Of a stretch of 61,405 nt of DNA, positions 15,639 to 24,597 are shown one piece after another (within the stretch, counting starts at the first letter, position 1; each line of letters opens with the position of its first letter). This DNA comes from an uncultured Cardiobacterium sp. GTDB taxonomy: Bacteria > Pseudomonadota > Gammaproteobacteria > Cardiobacteriales > Cardiobacteriaceae. A program made the position numbers and the translations under genes. The stretch covers positions 1-61,405 of the forward strand of contig NZ_CALIZP010000049.1 of assembly GCF_938028825.1 (NCBI RefSeq). Direction: 5' to 3'. The notes under the pieces are model-generated. The model was not told the origin of the DNA and ran no database searches. It saw only the letters and a list, made by a program, of their open reading frames with translations.

Positions 15639-16898
15639 TTATAGATACTTGACGAAACTTTGCAGCACGGCGCTGTTGATAAGGTCAACGAAGAAGGCAC
15701 CAACCATCGGCACGATGAGGAAGGCCTTGTGCGACGGGCCGAAGCGTTCGGTCACGGACTGCATGTTGGCAACCGCTGTCGGCGTCGCACCGAGACCGAA
15801 GCCGCAGTGACCGGCGGCAAGCACGGCGGCATCATAATCGCGGCCCATGAAGACGAAAGTCACGTAGGTCGCATAGAGGAACATCACCACCGTTTGCACG
15901 ACCAGGATGACGGTAACGGGCAGCGCCAGCGCGGTCAGTTCCCACAGTTTCAGGTCGAGCAGGGCAATGGCGAGGAAGATGGAAAGCGAGGCGTTGCCGA
16001 AGACATCAATGGCGCGGTCAAACATGTTGAACTTGAAGGCGCCGGTGAGGATGTTGCGCAGGATGACGCCGCAGGCCAGCCCCCAGACGAATTGTGGCAG
16101 GTCGAGGATGGGGAGGATGTCTTTCAGATGACGTGCATCCACATCGTTCATGATTTCGGAAAACACCAAGCAGACGGCAAACATCGCCAGGGTATCCACC
16201 GCCGAAGATGCGGTGATGAGGCGCATCCGTTGCGGCCGTTCGAAGATGTCGTCGGGTTTGTCGAGATTGTCGCCGACATCGATGTTCTCGGCGGGTTCTA
16301 CCCGTTTGCGCCCCATTTTGTTGATGAGGCGACGTGCCACCGGGCCGCCGATGAGGCCACCGGCCACCAAGCCGTAAGTGGCGCAGGCCATGCCGAGGCC
16401 GGTCGCCCCCACCAAGCCGATTTTTTCCAGCTCCGGCCCCCAGCCGCCGGCGGTGCCATGGCCGCCGGTCATGGTGATGGAACCGGCGACCAGACCGATG
16501 AGCGGGTTCTGCCCCAGCATGGTTGCCAGCGCCACACCGACGACATCCTGCACAATGATAAAGATGCCGACGATGATGGTGAAAATGACCAGCGGTTTGC
16601 CGCCCGCTTTCAGACGGGAAAAATCGGCGCTGAGCCCGATGGAGATGAAGAAGATGAGCATGAAGGCATTTTTCAGTCCGGCATCAAACTTGAAGATGTA
16701 GCTGCCGAGACCGTAGAGGATGTAGATGATGACCGCTGCAACCAGGCCGCCGGCGACCGGTTCGGGGATGTTGAAATCGCGCAGGAAACGGATGTGTTTC
16801 ACCAGCTGCCGCCCGAATAGCAGCACGATGCAGGCGATGAGCAGGGTGTAGTAACCGTTGACGGTGATTTCGGTAAAAACAGGAGCAGATTGTTCCAT
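15639..16898 (-). CDS. gltS: Sodium/glutamate symporter
   Basis: A 419-aa inner-membrane Na+-coupled glutamate transporter of the ESS family with about ten hydrophobic segments. Two inverted repeats carry the motifs TGGHGTAGGWGPEL (about residue 148) and AAGHCGFGLGATPTAVANM (about residue 362), characteristic of GltS pore loops. Length equals the family norm (about 400). It forms its own unit, ending at a shared bidirectional terminator. The 250 bases upstream (16899-17151) hold the dcu terminator and leader sequence. Confidence 0.93.
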   Translation of the reverse strand: MEQSAPVFTEITVNGYYTLLIACIVLLFGRQLVKHIRFLRDFNIPEPVAGGLVAAVIIYILYGLGSYIFKFDAGLKNAFMLIFFISIGLSADFSRLKAGGKPLVIFTIIVGIFIIVQDVVGVALATMLGQNPLIGLVAGSITMTGGHGTAGGWGPELEKIGLVGATGLGMACATYGLVAGGLIGGPVARRLINKMGRKRVEPAENIDVGDNLDKPDDIFERPQRMRLITASSAVDTLAMFAVCLVFSEIMNDVDARHLKDILPILDLPQFVWGLACGVILRNILTGAFKFNMFDRAIDVFGNASLSIFLAIALLDLKLWELTALALPVTVILVVQTVVMFLYATYVTFVFMGRDYDAAVLAAGHCGFGLGATPTAVANMQSVTERFGPSHKAFLIVPMVGAFFVDLINSAVLQSFVKYL

Positions 16899-17090
16899 AG
16901 GAGACCTCGCTGATGGTTGCGTGAAGGAATCAGGCGGCGCGCGGCACGCCCGGAGGCTGAATATAGGCGAAGAGGTTAATCTTTGTCAAAGAACAGTTCA
17001 TCTTGTGCTCACGTCCTGCCTTCCTGTGTTTTTTTGTGGAATGGCGCGCACGATAAAAAAACCGCCCATGCGGGGAGAGCACGGCGGCAG

Positions 17091-17122
17091 AAAAAAACAG
17101 GGCGACCCTCCGGCCGCCCCTG
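17091..17122 (-). terminator. Terminator of the C4-dicarboxylate transporter gene
   Basis: On the minus strand AGGGGCGGCC-GGA-GGGTCGCCCT (17099-17121) is followed by T7. Confidence 0.75.
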
Positions 17123-17151
17123 GTGATGCCTGTGCCGTCAGGCGGCGGCTT

Positions 17152-18549
17152 TCAGCCCAGCAGCCATTTGGCAAGCGGGATGCTGATGGCGAGGCTGAAG
17201 CCCATGCTGAGCAGGCCGGGCAGCATGAAGCTGTGGTTCAGGATATAGCGGCCGATGCGCGTCGTGCCTGTGGTGTCGAAGTCGATGGAGGCGATAATCG
17301 GACCGTAGTTCGGGATGAAGAAATAGCCGTTCACCGCGACGAAGGTACCGACCATCGTTTCCGCCGGAATGCCGAGGGCAATACCGACCGGGAACAGGGT
17401 GGCGACCGTTGCGCCCTGGCTGTTGACCAGCACGGAAAGGGCGAAAAGGGCGACGGCGAAGAGCCACGGTGCGGTTTCCACCCAGCCTTTCACCAGCGTT
17501 TGCAACTCGTCCATATGGGCGTGCATCAGGGTGTCGCCGAGCCAGGCGATACCGAAGATGGCCATGACCGCGCGCATCCCGGCGTGGAAAACCGAGCCAC
17601 GGGTGATGGCGGTGCCGTCTGGTCTGCAAAAGAGGATGATGAGTGCGCCCGCAGTCAGCATGACGATTTCGATGACGTGCGGCATGTTGAGCAGTTTCGG
17701 CTTACCTTCGGCATCGGGGAAGACCGGGCGCAGATGGTGCAGGACTTCCTGCGGGAAGCCCGGCCAGTATTTGTACACATACTCGATGGAGCCGAGGATG
17801 ACGACCAGCAGCGCGGCGAGAATAAAGATGGTGAGCGAGGTTTTTGCCTTCCTCTCGTCGAAAGAAGCGGCTTCACTGCCGCCGCTTGCTTCCTGGGCGG
17901 CGTAGATTTCCTGATAGGCAGGGTCTTGCAGGCGGCGCTGATATTCCGGATCGTCTTTCAGCTCCTTGCCCATCTTGTTGACGAAGATGCAGGCGATGCC
18001 GATACCGATGACGGTGGAGGGGATGGTAACCATCAGGATGTCGAGGATGCTGACGTGATACGGCGAGAGATAGGAGACCGCCGAGACCACCGCTGCCGCA
18101 ATCGGGCTGGCGACGATGGAAAACTGCGAGGCGATGACCGCCATCGACAGCGGGCGTTCCGGGCGGATGCCGCTGCGGCGAGAGACTTCGGCGATGACGG
18201 GCAGCACGGAATAAGCGACATGGCCGGTACCGGCAAAGATGGTGAAGACATACGTCACGACCGGTGCCATGAAGGTAATGTGTTTCGGATTCTTGCGCAG
18301 GATGCGGGTGGCGGCGCGAATCATCAGGTCGAGACCGCCGGAAGCCTCCATCGCTGCTGCGGCGGCGACGACCGCCATAATCATCAGCATGACATCAATC
18401 GGCGGACTGGTCGGCTGCAACTCAAAACCGAAGGTCAGGATGGCGAGACCCAAACCACCGAAAACGCCGAGACCGATGCCGCCGACCTGGGCACCGATCA
18501 TGATGCACAGCAGCACAATGGCAAACTGCACGAAAAACATTGTGGACAT
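17152..18549 (-). CDS. dcuB: Anaerobic C4-dicarboxylate transporter, Dcu family
   Basis: A 465-aa inner-membrane fumarate/succinate antiporter of the DcuA/DcuB family, used in fumarate respiration. Visible are FVQFAIVLLCIMIGAQVGGIG at the N terminus, IFAGTGHVAYSVLPVI (about residue 105) and IVASPIAAAVVSAVS (about residue 140). The start at 18549 (MSTMFFVQF) has GGAG seven bases upstream, better than the longer frame. DcuB versus DcuA cannot be settled without alignment. An FNR-like site lies about 250 bases upstream. Confidence 0.88.
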   Translation of the reverse strand: MSTMFFVQFAIVLLCIMIGAQVGGIGLGVFGGLGLAILTFGFELQPTSPPIDVMLMIMAVVAAAAAMEASGGLDLMIRAATRILRKNPKHITFMAPVVTYVFTIFAGTGHVAYSVLPVIAEVSRRSGIRPERPLSMAVIASQFSIVASPIAAAVVSAVSYLSPYHVSILDILMVTIPSTVIGIGIACIFVNKMGKELKDDPEYQRRLQDPAYQEIYAAQEASGGSEAASFDERKAKTSLTIFILAALLVVILGSIEYVYKYWPGFPQEVLHHLRPVFPDAEGKPKLLNMPHVIEIVMLTAGALIILFCRPDGTAITRGSVFHAGMRAVMAIFGIAWLGDTLMHAHMDELQTLVKGWVETAPWLFAVALFALSVLVNSQGATVATLFPVGIALGIPAETMVGTFVAVNGYFFIPNYGPIIASIDFDTTGTTRIGRYILNHSFMLPGLLSMGFSLAISIPLAKWLLG

Positions 18550-18957
18550 GATGAACTCCGTTAATGCTGGGAAATGCCGCACGGCGGGAACACGCGGCAA
18601 AACGCACGGATAATGCGCTTTGGGGCGGGCTCTTGCCGCACGGTGGAGAAGTCAGCGGATGCTGCCCGGCAACGGCGGGCGTTGCCAAAGGATGTGAATC
18701 CGTTAACCTTCGCCGCGAATTGTAGTACAGATGCCGCAGGCGATAAAGCGGAATTCCACACGGCCACAGCAGGATAAACTCCGATTTTTATTGTGATAAA
18801 TCAATGTATTACAACTTTATACCGCACACTCCCCGTTGCTTTCCCTCGCCGTATGTTCTGTGCATTGCCGTGATATTTATTTTCTTATATGTGAAATGAC
18901 CGGCGGGAAAGCGGGGATTTTTGTGCGCGGCGTCCCGCTTCCGGCACACGACAGCCC
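18550..18957. other. Upstream region of the Dcu gene
   Basis: About 400 bases without a gene. The half next to dcu is its leader. An FNR-like palindrome is at 18791-18804. The part near 18880-18957 is the 3' end of the five-gene cluster; no U-rich terminator was recognised there. Confidence 0.4.
18791..18804 (-). promoter_or_regulatory. FNR/CRP-like binding site upstream of the Dcu gene
   Basis: TTGTGATAAATCAA matches the FNR consensus TTGAT-N4-ATCAA at 8 of 10 specified positions and carries the TGTGA half-site of CRP. Anaerobic induction of dcu genes by FNR is established in E. coli. The distance to the start codon (about 240 bases) is long, and a matching -10 was not identified. Confidence 0.4.
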
Positions 18958-19617
18958 CTAGTGCAGCTCGAAAACGGTTTGCGGCGGCAGACCGCCGAGT
19001 TCAATTTCCAGCAGATAGTCGCCGGGTTGCAGGTGAACGGGCTTCATGAATTGCCGGAGGAAGCCGTTGTCGCTGCGTTTGCTTTGCATGATGACGTGTC
19101 CGTCAACCAGGATGCGCATATTGATATTGTCGTAGCCGCAGTCCGGGCGATAATCACGCGCCGCGCCGATATGCAGCCACCCGACCCAGTAGGCGGCAAA
19201 TTTTTCCGGCGGGATGCCGGTTTTTTCCGGCACGCCACGGCTGCTTGCGGTGGGGACATGCTCGCGTGCGACGAGGCGGGTCGGTGCGTCCAGACTGAAA
19301 TAACAGGCGTCGAAGCCGCCCGTCGGCGCCTGCCGCTTTGGGTTGAGCTGCCTGCCCCAGGGATTGTCCGCCGGCGGGAACCACAGCAGGGGGAAGCGGC
19401 GCTCCTGCCGGGCATCGGCGGGCTGAAAATCGGCATCGCCGATATACGGCCACCAGGCACAGCCGATGCCGATGGCGCAAAGGCAGGCGAGCAGCAGGGT
19501 GTAATAGGCATGGTGGCGCAAGGCACGGCAATGCCGCCACAGGGTGCGGAAACGGCCGTCATTATTGCGCTGCCAGTCGCTGCGGCCGGGGAAGCGGCGG
19601 TAGAAGTCGCGCATCAT
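18958..19617 (-). CDS. Membrane-anchored PA14-like protein, last gene of five-gene cluster
   Basis: 219 aa, starting MMRDFYRRFPGRSDW. A cytoplasmic lead of about 35 residues is followed by one membrane segment (YYTLLLACLCAIGIGCAWW) and an exported part. That part has the order FDACYFSLD, LVAREHVP, FAAYWVGWLHI, ILVDGHVI, then LQPGDYLLEIELGG, which resembles a PA14 beta-sandwich (carbohydrate or peptide binding). It is clearly paralogous to the gene before it (FDAYWIGRLHV and LVIDGRLV at the same places). The ATG overlaps the preceding stop (TGATG). Function unknown. Confidence 0.7.
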   Translation of the reverse strand: MMRDFYRRFPGRSDWQRNNDGRFRTLWRHCRALRHHAYYTLLLACLCAIGIGCAWWPYIGDADFQPADARQERRFPLLWFPPADNPWGRQLNPKRQAPTGGFDACYFSLDAPTRLVAREHVPTASSRGVPEKTGIPPEKFAAYWVGWLHIGAARDYRPDCGYDNINMRILVDGHVIMQSKRSDNGFLRQFMKPVHLQPGDYLLEIELGGLPPQTVFELH

Positions 19618-20852
19618 CAGGGTGCCGCCTGCGGCATGATTGCATCGAAACGGCGCTGCATCCCCTGCCCCGTCTCCTCCCGGTATTTGGCGGCGCATTT
19701 GCCGCCTTCTTCCGCCTTGAAGCGCGCAAATGCCTCCCGCTTCTGTTGCAGGGAAGCCGCGTCGGTGCGGAGACGGGGCGCACGGTGATCATCGCCGACA
19801 CCCACCCCCGCCAGCGGATAGCCCGTCCACTGCTGCACCCGGTCGATAAGGGCGGTCATCTTGTCGAACTTGTCCGCACAGTCGATTTCAGCCCCCTGAC
19901 AGCGGCAGTTACCGGCGGAAAACAGCGCATCCGGCATATCGATGTACGTTTCCCAGAAGAACACGGGCGGGCTGCCCGGTGCGCGGAAATCGTTATCCGC
20001 ACTGTCGCTGACAATCGCCAGCGGTGTGCCGTGGATTTCCCAGTTCAGGCCGCCGCCCTGCACCAGCAGCACATAGGGACGGGGATCATCAATGTAGAGC
20101 GGGAAAGTGTTGTCGAACCTGTTGCCATGCCACGTGGCCGTTACCAGAAAAACAACCGTGTCGGCGGGCAACTGCAAGGCGCGCAGGGAAGGTGCCAGCG
20201 AATCGGGCGAGATTATCACGGGCACACTCGGACGGAGATTCAGGCGGAAGTCGGTGGTATGCCAGAAATTGGCATATTCGACCGCCACAACATGATCGCC
20301 CGCTTCCAGCAGCAGATTGTCCGGCAGATCCCTGCTCAATCCGTCCCCCACCAGCCTGCCGTCGATGACCAGGCGGATGCGCCCGGTCATTTGCGAGACA
20401 TGCCACACGAACAGCGAGTACACGGCACGCTGCGGTACATGCAGCCGCCCGATCCAGTAGGCATCGAACTGGTCGGAAGGAATGCCGTGAAAGTCGTCAT
20501 AACCGTAATGGATGTTGATATGCGGAACCTCTTCGCGCGCGATGACCCGGCCGGACTTGCTGCGGTCGAGATAATAGGCGGCAAAACCGGTGGCGGGCAC
20601 CTGCCCGTCGGGATTGAGCGCATCCCCCCAAGATGGGGCGGCGCGCGGAAAGCTGTCAAGCCTCGCCACCACGCTAATGCTGCCGACTGTTGCCGCAGGT
20701 GCGGATGATGCAGATGCCCCCGGCGGCGCAGGCGGTGCCGATGGCGCGAAAAAAACCGCCGCCATCAGGCAAAGCAACGGCAACGCCGCATACACCAGGC
20801 GGCGGCACATCACCGCCTGCCGCCAAAAAGCAAACCAACCGCGCGTTTTCAT
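19617..20852 (-). CDS. Membrane-anchored PA14-like protein, fourth gene of cluster
   Basis: 411 aa with one N-terminal membrane segment (VYAALPLLCLMAAVFFAP) followed by an Ala/Pro/Ser-rich linker, so the bulk is periplasmic. Residues about 90-210 have a PA14-like order: FAAYYLDRS, VIAREEVPH, FDAYWIGRLHVPQRAVYSLF, LVIDGRLVGDG, LLEAGDHVVAVEYANFW. The C-terminal 200 residues include a CRCQGAEIDC segment, possibly a disulfide pair, and no recognised domain. Its start overlaps the stop of the previous gene by ATGA. Domain call is from pattern only. Confidence 0.7.
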   Translation of the reverse strand: MKTRGWFAFWRQAVMCRRLVYAALPLLCLMAAVFFAPSAPPAPPGASASSAPAATVGSISVVARLDSFPRAAPSWGDALNPDGQVPATGFAAYYLDRSKSGRVIAREEVPHINIHYGYDDFHGIPSDQFDAYWIGRLHVPQRAVYSLFVWHVSQMTGRIRLVIDGRLVGDGLSRDLPDNLLLEAGDHVVAVEYANFWHTTDFRLNLRPSVPVIISPDSLAPSLRALQLPADTVVFLVTATWHGNRFDNTFPLYIDDPRPYVLLVQGGGLNWEIHGTPLAIVSDSADNDFRAPGSPPVFFWETYIDMPDALFSAGNCRCQGAEIDCADKFDKMTALIDRVQQWTGYPLAGVGVGDDHRAPRLRTDAASLQQKREAFARFKAEEGGKCAAKYREETGQGMQRRFDAIMPQAAP

Positions 20853-21496
20853 CCTTGCGCCTCCTCCGGTCGCAACAACACTTCCACCGCTTCCCCGGCA
20901 TGCAGCAGCGGCAGAGCCAGCCCCGCGCCGACCTGCCCGTCGGTGCCCGTGCGCGGGAAATCCTGCCAGCTTGCTTCGCCCTGGCTCAGGGCGCGCTGCG
21001 CGGCCACCGACACGGTGATGCCGCCGCCGCGCCCGTCACGCACACCGTGTATGACGACCGGCACCCCGAGATAGACGGGAATATACACATTGCGCGGCAC
21101 ATCACTGAGCAGCAGCGTAACCGAATAGCCCGCCGAGCGGATTTGCACCATATCGCCGTCGTCGGCGGCGTCATCCCACAATTTCAGGCCGACAACCGTT
21201 TCACCGGAGGTACCGTTCGCAAAACTCTCTGCAAACGCCGCCTGCCGCCCGGGCAACAGCTCGTCGTGCTTGACGAACGCCCATGCCGACATCTCGCCCA
21301 ACCCTTCCACGGCAAGCGGTGCGGCAGCGGCAAAATCCGCCTGCCGCTGCACGATTTGCGCCGCCGTGAGACGGTCGGCAGCGGCACGAATCAAACGCGG
21401 CGCAAGCAGCAGATTCAGGGCATACCCGCAACACGCCACGAAAACGGCAAGCAGGCACAGGGCGGTGATGCGGCTGATGGTGGACAGATGATTCAT
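20849..21496 (-). CDS. Membrane-anchored protein of unknown function, third gene of cluster
   Basis: 215 aa. The ATG at 21496 (MNHLSTISRI) overlaps the stop of the TOPRIM gene by ATGA, which decides the start. One N-terminal membrane segment (ALCLLAVFVACCGYALNLLL) anchors an exported domain with a helical first half and a beta-rich second half (GYSVTLLLSDV, VYIPVYLGVPVVIHGV). No family was recognised. Translational coupling on both sides argues that it works with the ATPase/TOPRIM pair upstream and the two PA14-like proteins downstream. Confidence 0.7.
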   Translation of the reverse strand: MNHLSTISRITALCLLAVFVACCGYALNLLLAPRLIRAAADRLTAAQIVQRQADFAAAAPLAVEGLGEMSAWAFVKHDELLPGRQAAFAESFANGTSGETVVGLKLWDDAADDGDMVQIRSAGYSVTLLLSDVPRNVYIPVYLGVPVVIHGVRDGRGGGITVSVAAQRALSQGEASWQDFPRTGTDGQVGAGLALPLLHAGEAVEVLLRPEEAQG

Positions 21497-22083
21497 GGCC
21501 GCATCCATTTTTCCCACTCGCCGCATAATTTGCGGAAGGAGCGGCTGTTCTTGCATGCCTGCTCCAAATCCATTTGCCGCGTCAATGCCAATTGCTCGAT
21601 CGTTTCGCCATAAACGCGGTTAGGCATATGCTGTTTCACCCAACCCTTTGCATCGCGCAGCCCTTCTGCGGCGGGTATTTTTTCCCGGGTGGTAATTACG
21701 AAATCACCACTTGCCTGCAACGCGGTGGCAGAGGCGATAAACCAGGCTTCGTATTCCCTGTTGGCCAGCACTACAGAAACGGGACGGTGCGGAACAATTT
21801 TTCGGGCATCTTGCACAATTTTATCTGCCAATATTTTCGGACAATCATCATCTGCATCAAGCAGAATCAGGATCCGGCCATCTTGCCCGCACTTCAAGGC
21901 GGCTAATTGCAGGTGACGAGAGAACTCTTTGGGTCTATTGAGGAATTGATCCCGCCGCACCCGGATTGGCGGTTCAATAAGGGGTGGCGGTGTATTGGGT
22001 GAAAACCGCTGATGCAGGCGATGCAGTAACGCCGGTAATGCCCGAACCTCCCCGTCGCCTTCAACAATACAGGCTATTTTCAT
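21493..22083 (-). CDS. DUF4276-type TOPRIM protein
   Basis: 196 aa, starting MKIACIVEGDGEVRALPALLHRL. The early VEGDGE carries the TOPRIM glutamate (E8), and ILILLDADDDCP (about residues 70-82) carries the Asp cluster that would bind metal. DUF4276 proteins are the typical partner of stand-alone AAA ATPases in OLD-like two-gene loci. By analogy it would be the nuclease subunit controlled by the ATPase. Its start overlaps the ATPase stop (TAATG) and its stop overlaps the next start. Confidence 0.82.
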   Translation of the reverse strand: MKIACIVEGDGEVRALPALLHRLHQRFSPNTPPPLIEPPIRVRRDQFLNRPKEFSRHLQLAALKCGQDGRILILLDADDDCPKILADKIVQDARKIVPHRPVSVVLANREYEAWFIASATALQASGDFVITTREKIPAAEGLRDAKGWVKQHMPNRVYGETIEQLALTRQMDLEQACKNSRSFRKLCGEWEKWMRP

Positions 22084-23288
22084 TAGACGGTTTCTCCAAA
22101 TAAGTCTGCTTGCTGCGATATCTGTTTTTTCAGAAATTCCCGATCCGGTGCCAATTGGTTCTTGCGCAGTAATTCCCCGGCAGTGAAGAGGTGTTCTTTA
22201 ATGGCAATACGGGAGGCTTCATCCAAGGGAGCGATATTGGTTTCACCATCTTCGGCAATAACCGCCCGAATATGGCTATCGGCAATATTGGGATCATCTA
22301 GCAGTTCTGGACTATGGCTGGTAACGATAACCTGTGTCTCCTGCGCTGCCCGGGCAAGGGCTTCGCGCAAGGCGCCGCTGGCAGCGGGATGCAGGGCGGT
22401 TTCCGGCTCCTCGATGCCGACCAGAGTCGGGAAATAGTCCTGATTACCCTGAAATAGCGCGACCAGAATGCCCAGGGCGCGCAAGGTGCCGTCCGACATA
22501 TTCAATGCGGTGAATTTCCACGGATGTCTGGCGGCGCCCACGGTTTGCCGGAATTCCAAAGTCTCCATGTGCCCGACGGATTTTTGCATGACTGAACGAA
22601 CTGTCGGCACAACAGAATGCAAATAGGCCTCTATATTTTTGATTTGCTTGTCGTCAGAAAGGCGTTGCAAGTGGCCGATAACACTGGCGATATTTTCACC
22701 GGAAAATTTCAGCAACTTGCCTTCCTGCGGTTTTTGCAATTCCCGCATCAATTTTGGATTCAGGTTATAGAAGCTCATGGCAGACAAGGCATCATAGACT
22801 TCGCGGAAAGCCTGCAAACCGGAAGCGGCAACCAGTGCCAAACGGTCTTTGGTAATGGCAGGGAAGATTTTTTCACTGGTTGTTTCCATTTCTCCCCGGT
22901 TGATTTTGTAGGAAGGGCCTTTTCCTTTACCGTCAATGATGCACTCTTCCGTTTGCACTTCATAGCCACGTCCTTTCAATGCCCCGATATTGAAAGCATA
23001 ACTGCCCTGTTTTTGGCCGGGCAGGATAAATTCCAGGCGCATACCAAAATGGGTTGGGTGACCATTGGAACGCCGCCGTACTTCATCAATGCCGCCCCGT
23101 TCATTCAGGGCATTATCCAGCGAAGTATTCAAGGCATCGCGTATGAATTGCAGGGCATCGAGGAAATTGCTTTTTCCCGAACCATTGGCACCTACCAGAT
23201 AAGTCAGATTGCCCAATGACACGTCGCAATAACCGATACTGCGATAGTTACGAAGGATAACCCGCTTGATAAAAACACCTTTTTCCAT
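22083..23288 (-). CDS. AAA family (AAA_21/OLD-like) ATPase
   Basis: 401 aa, a predicted cytosolic ABC-type SMC-like ATPase. The N terminus IKRVILRNYRSIGYCDVSL leads into Walker A GANGSGKSN (residues 33-41). The middle is helical. NMSDGTLRALGIL is the signature-like segment, GIEEPETALHP (about residue 287) is Walker B, and VIVTSHSPELLD (about 318) holds the switch His. Such ATPases paired with TOPRIM proteins form anti-phage systems of the OLD/Gabija/PARIS type. First gene of the five-gene run; divergent from nnrS. Confidence 0.88.
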   Translation of the reverse strand: MEKGVFIKRVILRNYRSIGYCDVSLGNLTYLVGANGSGKSNFLDALQFIRDALNTSLDNALNERGGIDEVRRRSNGHPTHFGMRLEFILPGQKQGSYAFNIGALKGRGYEVQTEECIIDGKGKGPSYKINRGEMETTSEKIFPAITKDRLALVAASGLQAFREVYDALSAMSFYNLNPKLMRELQKPQEGKLLKFSGENIASVIGHLQRLSDDKQIKNIEAYLHSVVPTVRSVMQKSVGHMETLEFRQTVGAARHPWKFTALNMSDGTLRALGILVALFQGNQDYFPTLVGIEEPETALHPAASGALREALARAAQETQVIVTSHSPELLDDPNIADSHIRAVIAEDGETNIAPLDEASRIAIKEHLFTAGELLRKNQLAPDREFLKKQISQQADLFGETV

Positions 23289-23417
23289 ACCAATTCCTGC
23301 AAAGAAAGATCTCCTTGTATTTTAGCAGCTACGCCCCGCCCTGCCCCGTGGTTGATTTCCGTCATAAGCGGCGCGGTGCGGCGGTGCTATCCTGCCCGCC
23401 GTTTTTCCGGAGGGTTT

Positions 23418-24584
23418 ATGCAGCGCTATCCCGCGATTCTCAATTTGGGTTTCCGCCTCTTCTTTTTTTCCGCGTCCGCCTTTGCCGTGCTGACCATGCT
23501 CGCCTGGCTCGCGGTTTATCAGTTCCATTTTTACGGCATGACCGGCAGCCTGCCGCCCGCCTGGTGGCACGGGCACGAGATGGTTTATGGCTATTCCGCC
23601 GCCGTCGTTACCGGCTTTCTTTTTACCGCCGTGCAGAACTGGACGGGTGTGCCGCTGCCGCACGGCTGGCCGCTCTTTTGCTACTGGCTGCCGTGGTTCG
23701 CCGCCCGCCTGCTGTTTGCGTTCGCGCCGCAGTGGCAGGTCGCCGCCGCCTGCTGCGATCTCGTTTTTGCCCTCGGCAGTCTCTACGGCGTCGCCAGGCC
23801 GGTGTTCGCCGTCAAACAGTGGCGGCAGATGGGGCTGGTGTCGAAGCTGTTCCTGCTGGCCGTCGGCCAGGTGCTGTTCATCAGCGCCCTGCTCGGCTTT
23901 GCGCGCGGTTATGTGATGAGCCTGTATCTCGGCGTGTTCACCATTCTCGCCATCGTGCTGACCATCGGGCGGCGGGTCACGCCGTTTTTCACGGAACGCG
24001 GCGTCGGCTATCCCTTCTCGCCGAAAAACAGCGACCTGCTCGATCGCCTCTGCCTCGTCACTTTCACCCTGTTCTTCCTGCTGAAAGTCTTCACGCCGTG
24101 GCAGGCGGCGGCGTCGGTGTTTGCCCTCGCCACCGCCCTCGCGAACGGCTGGCGGCTGGCGGGCTGGTACACCTTCGGCATCTGGCACCGGCCGCTGTTG
24201 TGGTCGATGTTCCTCTCTTTCGGCGGGATGATTTTCGGCTTCTTCCTTTTTTTCTGCCAGCTTTTCCGGCCCATCAGCGATTCGCTCGCCATGCACGCGC
24301 TGACGCTCTCCGGCATCGGCCTGCTGACGCTGTCGATGATGGGGCGGGTCAGCCTCGGCCATTCGGGGCGCAATATTCACGAACCGCCGCGTCTCCTGGT
24401 GGCCGGGCTGTGGCTGGTGTGCGCGGCGTTTGTCTGCCGCGTCATCCTGCCGCTGACCGTCCCCGCGCAGATGATGCTGTGGGTGGCGGCGGCGCAGGTG
24501 CTGTGGGTCATCGCCTTCTGTCTGCTGCTGCACGGCTACACGCGCATCTGGTTCAGCCCGCGCATTGACGGCAAACCGGGTTGA
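23418..24584 (+). CDS. nnrS: NnrS family protein
   Basis: 388 aa with about 12 hydrophobic segments. NnrS is a heme- and copper-containing membrane protein linked to nitric oxide stress. The N terminus (RYPAILNLGFRLFFFSA) and the segments WWHGHEMVYGYSAAVVTGFLFTAVQNW and MMGRVSLGHSGR match the family, including the conserved His residues. The start at 23418 is set by GGAGG five bases upstream; the 22 residues of the longer frame are not conserved. Neighbouring genes give no nitrate or nitrite reductase. Confidence 0.9.
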   Translation: MQRYPAILNLGFRLFFFSASAFAVLTMLAWLAVYQFHFYGMTGSLPPAWWHGHEMVYGYSAAVVTGFLFTAVQNWTGVPLPHGWPLFCYWLPWFAARLLFAFAPQWQVAAACCDLVFALGSLYGVARPVFAVKQWRQMGLVSKLFLLAVGQVLFISALLGFARGYVMSLYLGVFTILAIVLTIGRRVTPFFTERGVGYPFSPKNSDLLDRLCLVTFTLFFLLKVFTPWQAAASVFALATALANGWRLAGWYTFGIWHRPLLWSMFLSFGGMIFGFFLFFCQLFRPISDSLAMHALTLSGIGLLTLSMMGRVSLGHSGRNIHEPPRLLVAGLWLVCAAFVCRVILPLTVPAQMMLWVAAAQVLWVIAFCLLLHGYTRIWFSPRIDGKPG

Positions 24585-24597
24585 TGTCAGGCCCCTG

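Noticed and set aside
21493..23288. Named defence system (Gabija, PARIS, AbiL)
   Set aside because: The ATPase-TOPRIM logic is the same, but the TOPRIM protein looks like DUF4276 rather than the GajA, AriB or AbiL partners, so no system name is assigned.
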